DNA of 64,000 nt from an uncultured Candidatus Saccharibacteria bacterium (GTDB taxonomy: Bacteria; Patescibacteriota; Saccharimonadia; Saccharimonadales; Saccharimonadaceae): positions 186,001-250,000 of the forward strand of contig CALIXF010000009.1 in the NCBI GenBank assembly GCA_938046735.1. Direction: 5' to 3'. Below, in pieces: positions 7,839 through 16,118 of this stretch (position 1 is its first letter; every line of letters starts with the position of its first letter). The notes under the pieces were generated by a model. The model did no database searches, was not told the origin of the DNA, and was given only the letters and a program-made list of their open reading frames with translations. The position numbers and the translations under genes are program-made.

Positions 7839-8237
7839 TTAACGCTTGGAGAATTGTTCGCGTTTCCTTGCCGAGCGAAGACCGTATTTTTTGCGTTCTT
7901 TTTCGCGTGGATCGCGCTTGATTAGGCCAGCTTTTTTAAGTACTGGGCGTAGATCAGGAAATTCTAAAGTGAGAGCCTTAGAAATAGCTAATTTAATAGC
8001 ATCAACCTGACCAGCGAGACCACCGCCCGAGACAAGAATGGTGATATCAAACTCTTTTTGTTTGCCGGCTATGGCTAATGGATCAGTAACTTCGGCAAGT
8101 AATGATTTATTGCCAGAAAGATAGTCAAGAGCAACTTTGTTATTGATGGTGACTTCACCTTTACCTTTGTATAGACGTGCGCGTGCAGTTGCGGCTTTGC
8201 GACGACCAAGACCGTAGGAATATTTGGTTGTAGCCAT
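7839..8237 (-). CDS. rpsI: 30S ribosomal protein S9
   Basis: Ribosomal protein uS9, whose C-terminal tail reaches the P-site tRNA. Visible are GRRKAATARARLYKGKG at the N-terminus, a GGGLAGQVDAIKLAISKAL core and the KKYGLRSARKREQFSKR tail ending in the usual Ser-Lys-Arg. At 132 residues it has normal length. It is the last gene of the cluster, its ATG overlapping the rplM stop as TAATG. Confidence 0.97.
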   Translation of the reverse strand: MATTKYSYGLGRRKAATARARLYKGKGEVTINNKVALDYLSGNKSLLAEVTDPLAIAGKQKEFDITILVSGGGLAGQVDAIKLAISKALTLEFPDLRPVLKKAGLIKRDPREKERKKYGLRSARKREQFSKR

Positions 8238-8662
8238 TATTTGATCTCCTTTGGATTTTGAGCAGCATGAGTATGCTCAGCGCCATTAAAGACGCGAAGA
8301 CGAGCTAAGCGATCTGCTGCAAGCTTATTTTTTGGTATCATGCCTTTAACAGCTTCTTTTAGAACGTAGGAAGGATCTTTTTCAATAACCTCTTCAAGCC
8401 TTAGCTCTTTTAGTCCACCTGGAAAACCACTGTGGCGGTAATATTTTTTATCAATCATTTTGTTGCCAGTAACTTGAATATTCTTAGCGTTAATGACGAT
8501 AACGTAATCACCATTATCAATATGTGGTGTGTAGGTAACTTTTGATTTACCCATAAGTTTATCAGCGATAACGACGGCTAGCTTACCAAGTGGAAGTGTA
8601 CTGGCATCAATGATAAACCACTCGCGTTTAATTTCTGCGGTTTTTTGGCTAAAAGTTTTCAT
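8237..8662 (-). CDS. rplM: 50S ribosomal protein L13
   Basis: uL13, an early-assembly 23S rRNA-binding protein. Recognised by REWFIIDASTLPLGKLAV, a DNGDYVIVINAKNIQVTG block and KGMIPKNKLAADRLARLRVF. It has 141 residues and is linked to rplQ upstream and rpsI downstream by TAATG overlaps, so the three are likely translationally coupled. Confidence 0.97.
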   Translation of the reverse strand: MKTFSQKTAEIKREWFIIDASTLPLGKLAVVIADKLMGKSKVTYTPHIDNGDYVIVINAKNIQVTGNKMIDKKYYRHSGFPGGLKELRLEEVIEKDPSYVLKEAVKGMIPKNKLAADRLARLRVFNGAEHTHAAQNPKEIK

Positions 8663-9048
8663 TACTTAGCCTCCTTTTTGAGATCGAGATTGATGGGATC
8701 AACAAAAGAGATAGTTGCCATTTCGGCGTGATCACCTTTTCTAAAACCAGTGCGTTCGATTCTTAAATAACCTGAATTACGCTTGATCTGAGGAGCGATT
8801 ACGTCCATTAAGAGATCTGCGGCTTCGAGATTGTCGAGGCGGGAGATAAGGAGACGACGATTTGCGAGGCCACCTTTCTTAGCGATAGTAACTAGCTTCT
8901 CGGTGCCACGACGCATTTCTTTAGCGCGGGCAAGCGTAACGGTAATTGTTTGATATTTGATCAGAGAACACATCAGCCCACGTAGTAGAGCCCTTCTCTG
9001 GTCGGTTTCACGGCCGAATTTACGACCTTTGTATCCGTGGCGGTGCAT
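8662..9048 (-). CDS. rplQ: 50S ribosomal protein L17
   Basis: bL17, near the peptide exit tunnel. Typical start MHRHGYKGRKFGRETDQR, then RALLRGLMCSLIKYQTITVTLARAKE, and an RIERTGFRKGDHAEMATI end. It has 128 residues. Its ATG starts at the base next to the rpoA stop, the standard rpoA-rplQ arrangement. Confidence 0.97.
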   Translation of the reverse strand: MHRHGYKGRKFGRETDQRRALLRGLMCSLIKYQTITVTLARAKEMRRGTEKLVTIAKKGGLANRRLLISRLDNLEAADLLMDVIAPQIKRNSGYLRIERTGFRKGDHAEMATISFVDPINLDLKKEAK

Positions 9049-9999
9049 TTAAATATTTAACTCCGTTAACTTTTGTTTAACTTCGTCAAGCGCTTTTTGT
9101 CCAAAACCCTTTAGTTCTTTGAGATCGGTGTCCGATAAAACCACGAGATCGCGAATGGTACGGATTTCGTTATTAACAAGTGCGTTGGCGGTGCGGGCGG
9201 AAAGTCCGAGCTCTTCAATTGGGAGCATAAGACCTGCATCTTCCGCTTCTTCTTTTGAACCTGGAGCAGGTGCTGATTCAACAACGGTGCTTCCAGCAAA
9301 AGCTTTATATTGATTAAGTAGAATGGCTGCGGCTTCCTCGAAAGCTTCTCTTGGGGTGATGGTACCATCGGTTTCAATAGTAAGAGTTAATTGGTCCAAG
9401 TTTGTGTCCTGTCCAACACGAGTCTTATCTACATCAAAACGAACACGTAAAACTGGAGTGAAGACAGCATCAAGTGCGATCATGTCGCTATGAATACGTT
9501 CTTCGCTAGCAGCTTCGATTGGAAGATAACCACGTCCTGACTCAACGATGAAATGCATTTTAAGTGTGTAGTTTGGATCGTCGATATGGCAGATAACCTG
9601 ATTTGGGTTAGCGATTTCGACGTCACCGGTGAGTTTGATGTCACCAGCGATAACACGCGCATCACCATCTTTTTCAGTTTGATTACTACCCTTAACTTCA
9701 AGACTAAGTTCAACTGGAGCGTCAGTGTGACACTTAAAGCGAATATTTTTGAGGTTTAGCATGATGTCGATAACATCTTCACGCACACCCTCAATGGCAG
9801 TAAACTCGTGAGTGGTACCTTCAATACTGAAAGAGGTGATGGCAGCACCCTTAATGCTTGAGAGTAGAACACGGCGTAGCGAATTTCCTAAAGTGTGACC
9901 ATAACCATGATAAAGCGGTTTGATAACAAATGAGGCGCTAGTGGCAGACAATTCGTTGACTTCTGCAAGATTTGCTTCGTGAATTACTTTTGTTGTCAT
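9049..9999 (-). CDS. rpoA: DNA-directed RNA polymerase subunit alpha
   Basis: Alpha subunit that dimerises to nucleate RNA polymerase assembly. The N-terminal domain (to about residue 230) includes YGHTLGNSLRRVLLSSIKGAA and GYLPIEA. A linker near 235-255 leads to the C-terminal DNA-binding domain with ELGLSARTANALVNNEIRTI and LKGFGQKALDEVK. At 316 residues both domains are complete, so upstream-element or activator contacts remain possible. It sits between rpsD and rplQ as in most bacteria. Confidence 0.98.
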   Translation of the reverse strand: MTTKVIHEANLAEVNELSATSASFVIKPLYHGYGHTLGNSLRRVLLSSIKGAAITSFSIEGTTHEFTAIEGVREDVIDIMLNLKNIRFKCHTDAPVELSLEVKGSNQTEKDGDARVIAGDIKLTGDVEIANPNQVICHIDDPNYTLKMHFIVESGRGYLPIEAASEERIHSDMIALDAVFTPVLRVRFDVDKTRVGQDTNLDQLTLTIETDGTITPREAFEEAAAILLNQYKAFAGSTVVESAPAPGSKEEAEDAGLMLPIEELGLSARTANALVNNEIRTIRDLVVLSDTDLKELKGFGQKALDEVKQKLTELNI

Positions 10000-10007
10000 T
10001 GTTCTCC

Positions 10008-10625
10008 TTAGCGTGAGTAATACTCAACGATTAATTGTTCATTAATTCCGGCTTCTACTTCTTCGCGTTTTGGCGTACCGGTGATTTCAATCCTCATTTT
10101 TTTAGCATCGGCTTTTAGCCAACTGAGCGGCTGGACGCCAGATGCAGCAACAGTATTCTCAAGGTTTTTGAAGTATTCTGACTTAGCTGATTTTGTACGA
10201 ACTTCTAAGACGTCTCCGGCTTTAAGGCGAATTGATGGAATATCAATGCGGCGACCGTTAAGTAAGAAGTGGCCGTGAGAAACGAGCTGACGTGCTTGAC
10301 GACGAGTGGTCGCAAAGCCTGCGCGAAAGACAACGTTATCTGCGCGACGCTCGAGGAACTCAAGAAGATTTTGACCGGAAAGACCTTCAGTTTTCAAAGC
10401 CTCTTTCATGAGTTTAGCAAATTGTTTTTCAAGTAGACCATAGAGACGGCGAACTTTTTGCTTTTCACGTAACTGAGTAAGGTAGAGGCTACCTCCACGG
10501 ATACGCATGTCACTATGTTGACCTGGAATACCAGATTTTCTTGCCATAATTTTATGGGCTTTTGGTGCGAGGGCAAAACCTTCGCGACGACTTTGTTTGA
10601 CGATTGGAGATTTATCTCGTGCCAT
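10008..10625 (-). CDS. rpsD: 30S ribosomal protein S4, zinc-free form
   Basis: uS4, a primary 16S rRNA binder and in many bacteria the translational repressor of this operon. GIPGQHSDMRIRGG, QLREKQKVRRLYGLLEKQF and the S4 RNA-binding domain (RRADNVVFRAGFATTRRQAR, then VSHGHFLLNGRRIDIPS) are clear. The N-terminus reads SPIVKQSRREGF, so the zinc-knuckle cysteines of C+ S4 proteins are absent. It has 205 residues. Its ATG overlaps the rpsK stop. Confidence 0.97.
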   Translation of the reverse strand: MARDKSPIVKQSRREGFALAPKAHKIMARKSGIPGQHSDMRIRGGSLYLTQLREKQKVRRLYGLLEKQFAKLMKEALKTEGLSGQNLLEFLERRADNVVFRAGFATTRRQARQLVSHGHFLLNGRRIDIPSIRLKAGDVLEVRTKSAKSEYFKNLENTVAASGVQPLSWLKADAKKMRIEITGTPKREEVEAGINEQLIVEYYSR

Positions 10626-11050
10626 TACGGTTTCCTCTCTCCCTTTGGACGAACACCACCATGAGCGATAGGTGTTTGGTCGGTTATACTATCGATTTTA
10701 ATGCCAAGGCCGGAGAAAGCACGGATTGCGCTATCGCGACCAAGCCCAATACCTTTGACGTAAACATCAACTGAATTGAGTCCATGATCTTTTTTGGCAA
10801 TTTCACCAGCTTTTTCGGCAGCGATTTGGGCTGCATAGGCAGTGCCCTTCTTAGAGCCACGGAAGCCATTAGCTCCAGCGGATGACTGAGAGAGGACTTG
10901 GCCCTTTTTATCGGAAACGCTAATAATAGTGTTGTTGAAGGTAGCTTTAATATGTACTTGACCGGAAGTCACGACACGTTTACCTTTTTTACCTTTAACT
11001 TTGGTAGCTTTGACTTCAGCTACTTCAGCTTGTTTTGCTTCTTCTGTCAT
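10625..11050 (-). CDS. rpsK: 30S ribosomal protein S11
   Basis: uS11, in the 30S platform near the Shine-Dalgarno/anti-Shine-Dalgarno helix. Signature features are GQVHIKATFNNTIISVSD, SSAGANGFRGSKKGTAYAA and the C-terminal IKIDSITDQTPIAHGGVRP. The 141 residues include a basic, Lys-rich N-terminal extension of about 28. It lies 11 bp after rpsM. Confidence 0.97.
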   Translation of the reverse strand: MTEEAKQAEVAEVKATKVKGKKGKRVVTSGQVHIKATFNNTIISVSDKKGQVLSQSSAGANGFRGSKKGTAYAAQIAAEKAGEIAKKDHGLNSVDVYVKGIGLGRDSAIRAFSGLGIKIDSITDQTPIAHGGVRPKGERKP

Positions 11051-11061
11051 TTTAATTACCT

Positions 11062-11448
11062 CTAAGTCTTACTTGCTGCTTTTGGTTGTGTTCCACCGAC
11101 CGCGATCGCCTTACCCTTACGAGTACGTGCATTCGTTCGAGTACGCTGGCCGTTGACTGGAAGTCCAGCCTTGTGGCGGACACCTTTGTAAGAATTGATG
11201 TCCTTGATTCGTTTAATATTGTTTGTAACGAGGCGACGCAGATCACCTTCGACCTGATATTTACTAGAAATAATGTCGTTGATTTTCTGTTCTTCAGCCT
11301 CGGTGAGATCTTTCACCCGAGTGGTAGGCTCTATTTTAGCCTCCGCAAGGATGGCTTTTGAGGTTGTGCGTCCGATACCGAAAACGTAAGTTAGAGCAAT
11401 CCAAACTTGTTTTTCGGAAGGGATGACAACACTAGCAATTCTTGCCAT
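11062..11448 (-). CDS. rpsM: 30S ribosomal protein S13
   Basis: uS13, in the 30S head, contacting the P-site tRNA and the 50S subunit. Motifs are [21 protein letters not shown], a helix-two-turn-helix region ([18 protein letters not shown]), and the C-terminal [20 protein letters not shown]. It has 128 residues and starts 2 bp after the rpmJ stop. Confidence 0.97.
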   Translation of the reverse strand: MARIASVVIPSEKQVWIALTYVFGIGRTTSKAILAEAKIEPTTRVKDLTEAEEQKINDIISSKYQVEGDLRRLVTNNIKRIKDINSYKGVRHKAGLPVNGQRTRTNARTRKGKAIAVGGTQPKAASKT

Positions 11449-11450
11449 TC

Positions 11451-11567
11451 TTAACCCTGCCTTTGCTTATTCTTAGGTTTTTTCTTATTGATAACACGAA
11501 GAACACCTTTGCGGCGTACATAAATGTCATCAGGGGAGATTTTCTTTACACTTGCACGTACTTTCAT
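11451..11567 (-). CDS. rpmJ: 50S ribosomal protein L36, cysteine-free form
   Basis: A 38-codon gene in the canonical infA-rpmJ-rpsM position. The ends are unmistakable: [10 protein letters not shown] at the start, then RRKGVLRVI and the tail KNKQRQG. The C-x2-C, C and H ligands of the zinc ribbon seen in standard bL36 are all missing (the centre reads [10 protein letters not shown] and INKKKPK), so this is a C-minus L36. The ATG is at 11565-11567 and the TAA at 11451-11453. Confidence 0.93.
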   Translation of the reverse strand: MKVRASVKKISPDDIYVRRKGVLRVINKKKPKNKQRQG

Positions 11568-11667
11568 TGTGTGTAAAAATCCTTTCCTTATTTAAACTAT
11601 TCTTAGGTATTCCTCTAGTTTCACTAGCGGAAAGTGACTATGAGTTTCGCCAAGATAGCGGTTGATA
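11568..11667 (-). promoter_or_regulatory. infA-rpmJ spacer, possible leader
   Basis: About 100 bases between infA and rpmJ, unusually long for this cluster. It contains a short stem (CACT/AGTG, 7-base loop) within a GC-richer patch. AAGGAAAGG lies upstream of the rpmJ ATG. A ribosomal-protein binding site is possible but not shown. Confidence 0.3.
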
Positions 11668-11889
11668 TTATTTGAGGCGGAAGCTGATACGCCCCTTAGT
11701 AAGATCGTAAGGGGTAAGTTCGACTTCAACCTTGTCACCTGGCACAAGACGGATAAAGTTTTTGCGCATTTTTCCGCTCATGTGCGCAATAATAATATGG
11801 CCATTCTCAAGTTCCACTCGAAATTGAGTGTTTGGTAATGCATCAACGATGGTGCCACCGAGTTTGATTACTTCCTTTTGACTAACCAT
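11668..11889 (-). CDS. infA: translation initiation factor IF-1
   Basis: Small OB-fold protein that blocks the A site during 30S initiation. Typical are [45 protein letters not shown] and [11 protein letters not shown]. It has 73 residues, the usual length. It has its own extended -10 promoter and leads the rpmJ-rpsM-rpsK-rpsD-rpoA-rplQ-rplM-rpsI transcript. Confidence 0.97.
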   Translation of the reverse strand: MVSQKEVIKLGGTIVDALPNTQFRVELENGHIIIAHMSGKMRKNFIRLVPGDKVEVELTPYDLTKGRISFRLK

Positions 11890-11902
11890 AAATTACTCGT
11901 TA

Positions 11903-11911
11903 ATTATAACA
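11903..11911 (-). promoter_or_regulatory. extended -10 promoter of infA operon
   Basis: Minus strand TGT-TATAAT, 13 bases before the infA ATG, implying a leader of about 7 bases with only a weak GAG as ribosome-binding site. No strong -35. Confidence 0.6.
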
Positions 11912-11984
11912 AAAGATAGTTAAAATGTAAATGTTGGTTTTTGCATTGACCAGTAGACTTTGATTAATCGTTTGAAGCTTGTGA

Positions 11985-12434
11985 TTAAATAGTGATTTTT
12001 TCCATTTCGTTTATAACTTTGTCTCGGTAAATAAGATCTTCTCGTTTTTTGAATCCAAGTTTTTCCCAAAAAAGGTTACCGAGATTATTATTGGAGAAGA
12101 CAACCAAGGCGACTTTATTAATGCCTTCGTTTTTTAAGGCAGTCAGTGACGATGTTACGAGTTTTTGCCCGACTCCTTTCTTTCTAAATTTTTCGGAAAC
12201 TGCAGTGTGATAAATATAGCCTCGTCTTCCATCATGTCCCGAAATAATCGTTCCAATAATTTCATTATGCGAAATAGCTACAAAACATGTATTTGGGTTG
12301 CGTTGCAAGAAGATATTAATCCCAGTTTTTGTATCATCTAAATTATTTAAACTCATTCCTTTGGTTAAAGTCCAGAGCTTATGGATATCATCATAATCCT
12401 CGATTAACATTGGCCTTATGTAAATATCATCCAT
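11985..12434 (-). CDS. GNAT-family N-acetyltransferase
   Basis: A 149-residue acetyltransferase. The acetyl-CoA motif A is visible as YHTAVSEKFRKKGVGQKLV (R/Q-x2-G-x-G/A pattern), and the C-terminal NLGNLFWEKLGFKKRED matches motif B of RimI-like enzymes. The acceptor is unknown; RimI-type modification of a ribosomal protein would fit the location, but this is a guess. It starts 16 bp after the sortase gene and is the last gene of the secY-sortase-GNAT unit, in the place where adk and map are found in many bacteria. Confidence 0.85.
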   Translation of the reverse strand: MDDIYIRPMLIEDYDDIHKLWTLTKGMSLNNLDDTKTGINIFLQRNPNTCFVAISHNEIIGTIISGHDGRRGYIYHTAVSEKFRKKGVGQKLVTSSLTALKNEGINKVALVVFSNNNLGNLFWEKLGFKKREDLIYRDKVINEMEKITI

Positions 12435-12450
12435 ATTCCACTTTGCTCCA

Positions 12451-13143
12451 TTATATTCGAACTGCTCTTAAGAATTGGCGTGAGAGATAGGTTCTTTGTA
12501 GATTGGACCACTCTCCTGTGCAGGTAATAATACTGATCGATTCTACGCCGTCAACTGGAGAGACTTGCATACTGTGCATTTTTTGATTAGCCTCTTTAAG
12601 AGTGTATGTGTTATTATCGTAGACTTGATAGGTATATTTTGTGCCATCACCCATCTCAATTTCTATACGATCACCTTTTTCAAGAAGGACAAGATTTTTA
12701 AAGACGCCTTGCATGGTTGGGCCGCCGTTGTGTCCATCGAGGATGGTGGTGCCAGTTTTGCCAGGTATGCTTGACTCCGTATACCATCCAACGTCAAAAA
12801 TACTAATAGGTACAGCAATGGCACCAGAGCTGGTTTCTTTAACAGGGAGAATCCTGGCATTATGTATGCCTATTTTTTCAATATTCAAAAAACGTGGTTG
12901 ATCTGTGGCAACTATATAGCTTTGTTTTTGATCGTCAGTGATGATTGTCTCATCTACGTTGGCACTATCGGCTGAAACGTCGCCAGTGGTGCGTGGCTCG
13001 ATGCGCTCTTTGCCCTCTTGGCTTTTATAGTAATGGCTTTCCCAAAAAGCGAGTCTCGCTATGATACCTGCTAGACAGATCAGAAAGATTATCTTAATGA
13101 TTGTACTTATACGAGGTTTTGTATTCGGAGTTGACAATGCCAT
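12451..13143 (-). CDS. sortase (class E/F-like)
   Basis: Membrane-anchored cysteine transpeptidase. An N-terminal signal anchor (about residues 15-33) is followed by an extracytoplasmic linker and the sortase beta-barrel with catalytic His in LDGHNGGP, Cys in IITCTGEW and Arg in the final LSRQFLRAVR. Sortases join LPXTG-like proteins to cell-wall or pilin acceptors; no such substrate is in the window. At 230 residues it resembles class E/F enzymes. It starts 18 bp after secY in the same unit, with AGGGTGG before the ATG. Confidence 0.9.
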   Translation of the reverse strand: MALSTPNTKPRISTIIKIIFLICLAGIIARLAFWESHYYKSQEGKERIEPRTTGDVSADSANVDETIITDDQKQSYIVATDQPRFLNIEKIGIHNARILPVKETSSGAIAVPISIFDVGWYTESSIPGKTGTTILDGHNGGPTMQGVFKNLVLLEKGDRIEIEMGDGTKYTYQVYDNNTYTLKEANQKMHSMQVSPVDGVESISIITCTGEWSNLQRTYLSRQFLRAVRI

Positions 13144-13161
13144 ATTTCCACCCTTTATGTT

Positions 13162-14577
13162 TTATTTAAAATCGTCATAAGTGACCATGAGTGCGCGAGA
13201 ATCGACTTGTCTAAGATTTTCTAGTGCTACAGTAACTACGATGAGTAGTCCAGTTCCTGAAAGTGAAAGGCCCATAGGTGATCCGGTGATAATAATAAAG
13301 ATATAGTCGGTAATAAATGGAAGCATGGCAATAAGACCAAGTGAAATTGACCCGAAAAGATTTAGCCTATTCACGACATTATCAAGATACTTGGCGGTAG
13401 TTTTGCCTGGTCTAACTCCTTCAATAAAGCCGCCTTGTTTTTGTAAATTATCAGCAATTTCATTGGTATTGAAGATAATAGATGTGTAGAAGTAAGTAAA
13501 GAGTACGACCAAAATAAAATAAAGTGTTGGATAAATAAACCATTGTGGTGTAATACCTTTTGGATAGAGCCTGGAAAAGTTTTGTGCATTTGGTGCAGTA
13601 AAGAGAGTGGTAAGTGTAGTACCAAAACTGTTATTGTGGTCGATAGTAGTAAATAGTTGTCCTACGAGTGAAGGAAGAGAAAGAAAAGCCGTTGCGAAAA
13701 TGACAGGAACAACGCCAGCAGCAATTAATTTGATTGGTAAAATAGATTTAATGCCGCCATAAGAACTGTTCCCATGAATACGTTTTGCATAATTAACAGT
13801 AATTATGCGTTGAGCCTCGTTAAGTTTTACGAGCCAATAGAGGACAACAACGATAGCGAGTCCCATAACGATCAGGGTCCAAAAGACGGTCGGATTAACT
13901 GGGAGATTGAGCCACCCAAAAAGACTAAGTGTACCATATTTTGTTTCAAACAAGCTACGAGAAAGAGAGGCGGTAGTGGTCGGGAATTGCGAAATAATAC
14001 TGGCGAAAATTATCATTGAGATACCATTACCAACACCCTGTTCTGTGATTAATTCTCCGAGCCACATAAGGATGATAGATCCGGCGGTCATTGTGGTGAT
14101 TGAGAGAATCCAGTCACGGGTACTTGGCACAAAGGAGACAGTATTTGTGGCGGCGACCGATTGATAAAGAATGTAAATATAAGCGACAGACTGGACAATA
14201 GCGAGAGGTACAGTTAGCATACGAGTCCATTGATTGATTTTGCGACGTCCGGTCTCGCCGTCTTCAGATAGCTCTTCGAGGCTTGGAATTGCTTTGGTAA
14301 GAAGTTGGAAGATGATGGAGGCTGTAATGTATGGCGAAAGACCAACTAGAATAATCGAAAAAGAAGCGAGTCCACCGCCAGAAATAAGGTTTAGGAATCC
14401 AGAAAAATCAGATTTTGAAATAAGATTGGAAACAGCATCCTTAAAGGTCTTAGCATCTCCCATTGGAACTGGAATATGAGCGAGTAAACGGTATGCAACA
14501 ATTATACCAAATACGATGCAGATACGTTTTAACATGTCTTTATTTTTTAGGGATTTGAATATTGTCTTGAAATGCAT
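13162..14577 (-). CDS. secY: protein translocase subunit SecY
   Basis: Channel of the Sec translocon. Ten membrane helices fit the 471-residue sequence. The plug region GGGLASFSIILVGLSPYITASI, the conserved LGELITEQGVGNGISMIIF and the cytoplasmic loop IEGVRPGKTTAKYLDNVVNR are present. GAGAGG precedes the ATG. A terminator separates it from rplO, so it probably has its own promoter, unlike the spc operon in model bacteria. The usual downstream adk and map are absent. Confidence 0.97.
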   Translation of the reverse strand: MHFKTIFKSLKNKDMLKRICIVFGIIVAYRLLAHIPVPMGDAKTFKDAVSNLISKSDFSGFLNLISGGGLASFSIILVGLSPYITASIIFQLLTKAIPSLEELSEDGETGRRKINQWTRMLTVPLAIVQSVAYIYILYQSVAATNTVSFVPSTRDWILSITTMTAGSIILMWLGELITEQGVGNGISMIIFASIISQFPTTTASLSRSLFETKYGTLSLFGWLNLPVNPTVFWTLIVMGLAIVVVLYWLVKLNEAQRIITVNYAKRIHGNSSYGGIKSILPIKLIAAGVVPVIFATAFLSLPSLVGQLFTTIDHNNSFGTTLTTLFTAPNAQNFSRLYPKGITPQWFIYPTLYFILVVLFTYFYTSIIFNTNEIADNLQKQGGFIEGVRPGKTTAKYLDNVVNRLNLFGSISLGLIAMLPFITDYIFIIITGSPMGLSLSGTGLLIVVTVALENLRQVDSRALMVTYDDFK

Positions 14578-14604
14578 TAGGACCTCTCTTGTATTTACCT
14601 ATAT

Positions 14605-14613
14605 ATAGTATCA
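14605..14613 (-). promoter_or_regulatory. possible extended -10 promoter of secY
   Basis: Minus strand TGA-TACTAT about 28 bases before the secY ATG and just past the rplO terminator. The expected -35 position lies in the terminator, so this is weak. Confidence 0.35.
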
Positions 14614-14621
14614 TAAAGTAA

Positions 14622-14656
14622 ACAAAAAATAACCCCATGTAGAGGTTATTTTTTGT
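14622..14656 (-). terminator. intrinsic terminator after rplO
   Basis: Stem AAAAAATAACC/GGTTATTTTTT with a 9-base loop and T-rich continuation; symmetric enough to act both ways. Confidence 0.8.
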
Positions 14657-14663
14657 TTTGAAT

Positions 14664-15137
14664 CTATTCTGAAATATTATTTTCAGCTTTTGGTCGTGCT
14701 GGGACTTTGGTTTTTGTAAAGTTGCCACCAGCTTTCTTGATCATATCGATTGCGGTTTTGCTTGCAAATTGAGTTTTAAGATCAATTTTCGCTTCCAACT
14801 CACCACGAGTAATTATCTTAACTTTAACATATGGATTGGTGATGAGATTTGCTTCTGCAAGAATAAAGTTGTCAATAATACCAGTCAAACCATTAAGGTT
14901 GTCGGTATAGACAAGCTCAGCCTTCTTGTGAAGTGACTTAAAACCTTTAAGTTTTGGAATAGCTTGCATGAGCGCGCGTTGACCACCCATAAAGGTTGCA
15001 GACATCTTACGATGACCAGTACGAGCTTTCTGTCCCTTAGTGCCACGGCCAGCAGTTTTACCTCGCCCAGCAGCAATGCCACGACCAGCGCGAGTTGGAC
15101 GAGTATTTCGCTCAACGATTAAATCATTGTACTTCAT
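14664..15137 (-). CDS. rplO: 50S ribosomal protein L15
   Basis: uL15, with the long Gly/Arg-rich N-terminal tail RAGRGIAAGRGKTAGRGTKG, QKARTGHRKMSATFMGGQ and an L15e-like C-terminal domain (ILAEANLITNPYVKVKIITR). It has 157 residues. It follows rpsE directly with a TAATG overlap, leaving no room for rpmD (uL30), which lies between them in most bacteria. Confidence 0.97.
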   Translation of the reverse strand: MKYNDLIVERNTRPTRAGRGIAAGRGKTAGRGTKGQKARTGHRKMSATFMGGQRALMQAIPKLKGFKSLHKKAELVYTDNLNGLTGIIDNFILAEANLITNPYVKVKIITRGELEAKIDLKTQFASKTAIDMIKKAGGNFTKTKVPARPKAENNISE

Positions 15138-15787
15138 TATTTATTCTCCTTTTTGGAGGCTTTATTTTTTTCGATAGTAGTATTCCATTTTGCACGAGGA
15201 ACTTGCTGTCTGAGACCTTCAATAACAGCGTAAGCAATGTTTACTTTGTTAGTAGAACCGAGTGATTTTGAGATCAGATTCTTAACACCTGTTAAGCCGA
15301 TAATAGAACGTACGATACCGCCAGCGATAATTCCAGTACCAGGAGCTGCAGGTTTCATTAAAACGCGTGCACCAGTGGTTTTGGTTTCAACTTCGTGACA
15401 AATGGTCTCTTCGTCCATATTAAAAGCGATCATGTTTTTCTTGGCAACACGTACGGCTTTCTGGACAGCAGTAGTGACATCACCGCCTTTAGCTACACCA
15501 ACACCAACTTTATTTTTCTTATTGCCAACGGCAACAAGTGCCTTAAAGCGCATACGACGGCCACCTTTTACAGTGCGGGAGACACGATCGATATTGATAG
15601 TGATCTCATCAAATTCTTTTGGTGTATTATCGGCCTTTACACGATCACGACGTGTATTTTTTCGTATTGGTCGACCAGACATATCACGAGTCTGCTTAGT
15701 AGCGGCGATTTCGTCGGTCATTTTGAGAGTACCAGACTTGTTAATAACTTTTGGTTGCTTTGGAGCAGTTGTATTTGTGTCGGACAT
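15137..15787 (-). CDS. rpsE: 30S ribosomal protein S5
   Basis: uS5, involved in decoding fidelity and mRNA helicase activity at the entry channel. The N-terminal dsRNA-binding fold (FDEITINIDRVSRTVKGGRR, then KALVAVGNKKNKVGVGVAKG) and the C-terminal GTGIIAGGIVRSIIGLTG region are clear. The frame is open upstream inside rplR, but the ATG at 15785-15787 (MSDTNTT) has a GGAG at the right distance and follows the rplR stop by 1 bp, so I chose it (216 residues). A 50-residue charged N-terminal extension remains. Confidence 0.95.
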   Translation of the reverse strand: MSDTNTTAPKQPKVINKSGTLKMTDEIAATKQTRDMSGRPIRKNTRRDRVKADNTPKEFDEITINIDRVSRTVKGGRRMRFKALVAVGNKKNKVGVGVAKGGDVTTAVQKAVRVAKKNMIAFNMDEETICHEVETKTTGARVLMKPAAPGTGIIAGGIVRSIIGLTGVKNLISKSLGSTNKVNIAYAVIEGLRQQVPRAKWNTTIEKNKASKKENK

Positions 15788-15788
15788 A

Positions 15789-16118
15789 TTAGAACTCCAA
15801 TCCTTCCTTACGGGCTGCGTCGGCGAGTGAAGACATACGTCCTGCGTATAACCTTGAACCTCGGTCGAAAACAACCTTGCTGATATTTGCTTTTTTAGCT
15901 AACTTGGCAATTTCAGTACCAATTTTAGCTGCTTTTTCGGACATTGTGCCAGTCATTTTTTTACCAACGGTAGTGGCGTAGGCAAGGGTAGTCTGGGTGT
16001 CGTCATTAATAATTTGAGCAGTAACATTTAAGTTGCTAATGTGTACAGCGAGGCGAGGACGCTCATTGGTACCGTGAATTTTAGCACGGGTTCGATTTGC
16101 TCGAAAAACCTTATTCAT
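15789..16118 (-). CDS. rplR: 50S ribosomal protein L18
   Basis: uL18, which binds 5S rRNA with L5. It shows RTRAKIHGTNERPRLAVHIS near the N-terminus, SKVVFDRGSRLYAGRMSSLA and the final ADAARKEGLEF. It has 109 residues, a little short of the 117 in E. coli because the basic N-terminus is trimmed. Its ATG overlaps the rplF stop. Confidence 0.97.
   Translation of the reverse strand: MNKVFRANRTRAKIHGTNERPRLAVHISNLNVTAQIINDDTQTTLAYATTVGKKMTGTMSEKAAKIGTEIAKLAKKANISKVVFDRGSRLYAGRMSSLADAARKEGLEF

Noticed and set aside
15788..15874. N-terminal extension of S5 into rplR
   Set aside because: The extra 29 codons lie inside rplR; the ATG at 15785-15787 has a proper ribosome-binding site.
15395..15883. 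Overlapping plus-strand frames of 142 and 162 codons
   Set aside because: Antisense to rpsE and rplR, which are unmistakable.
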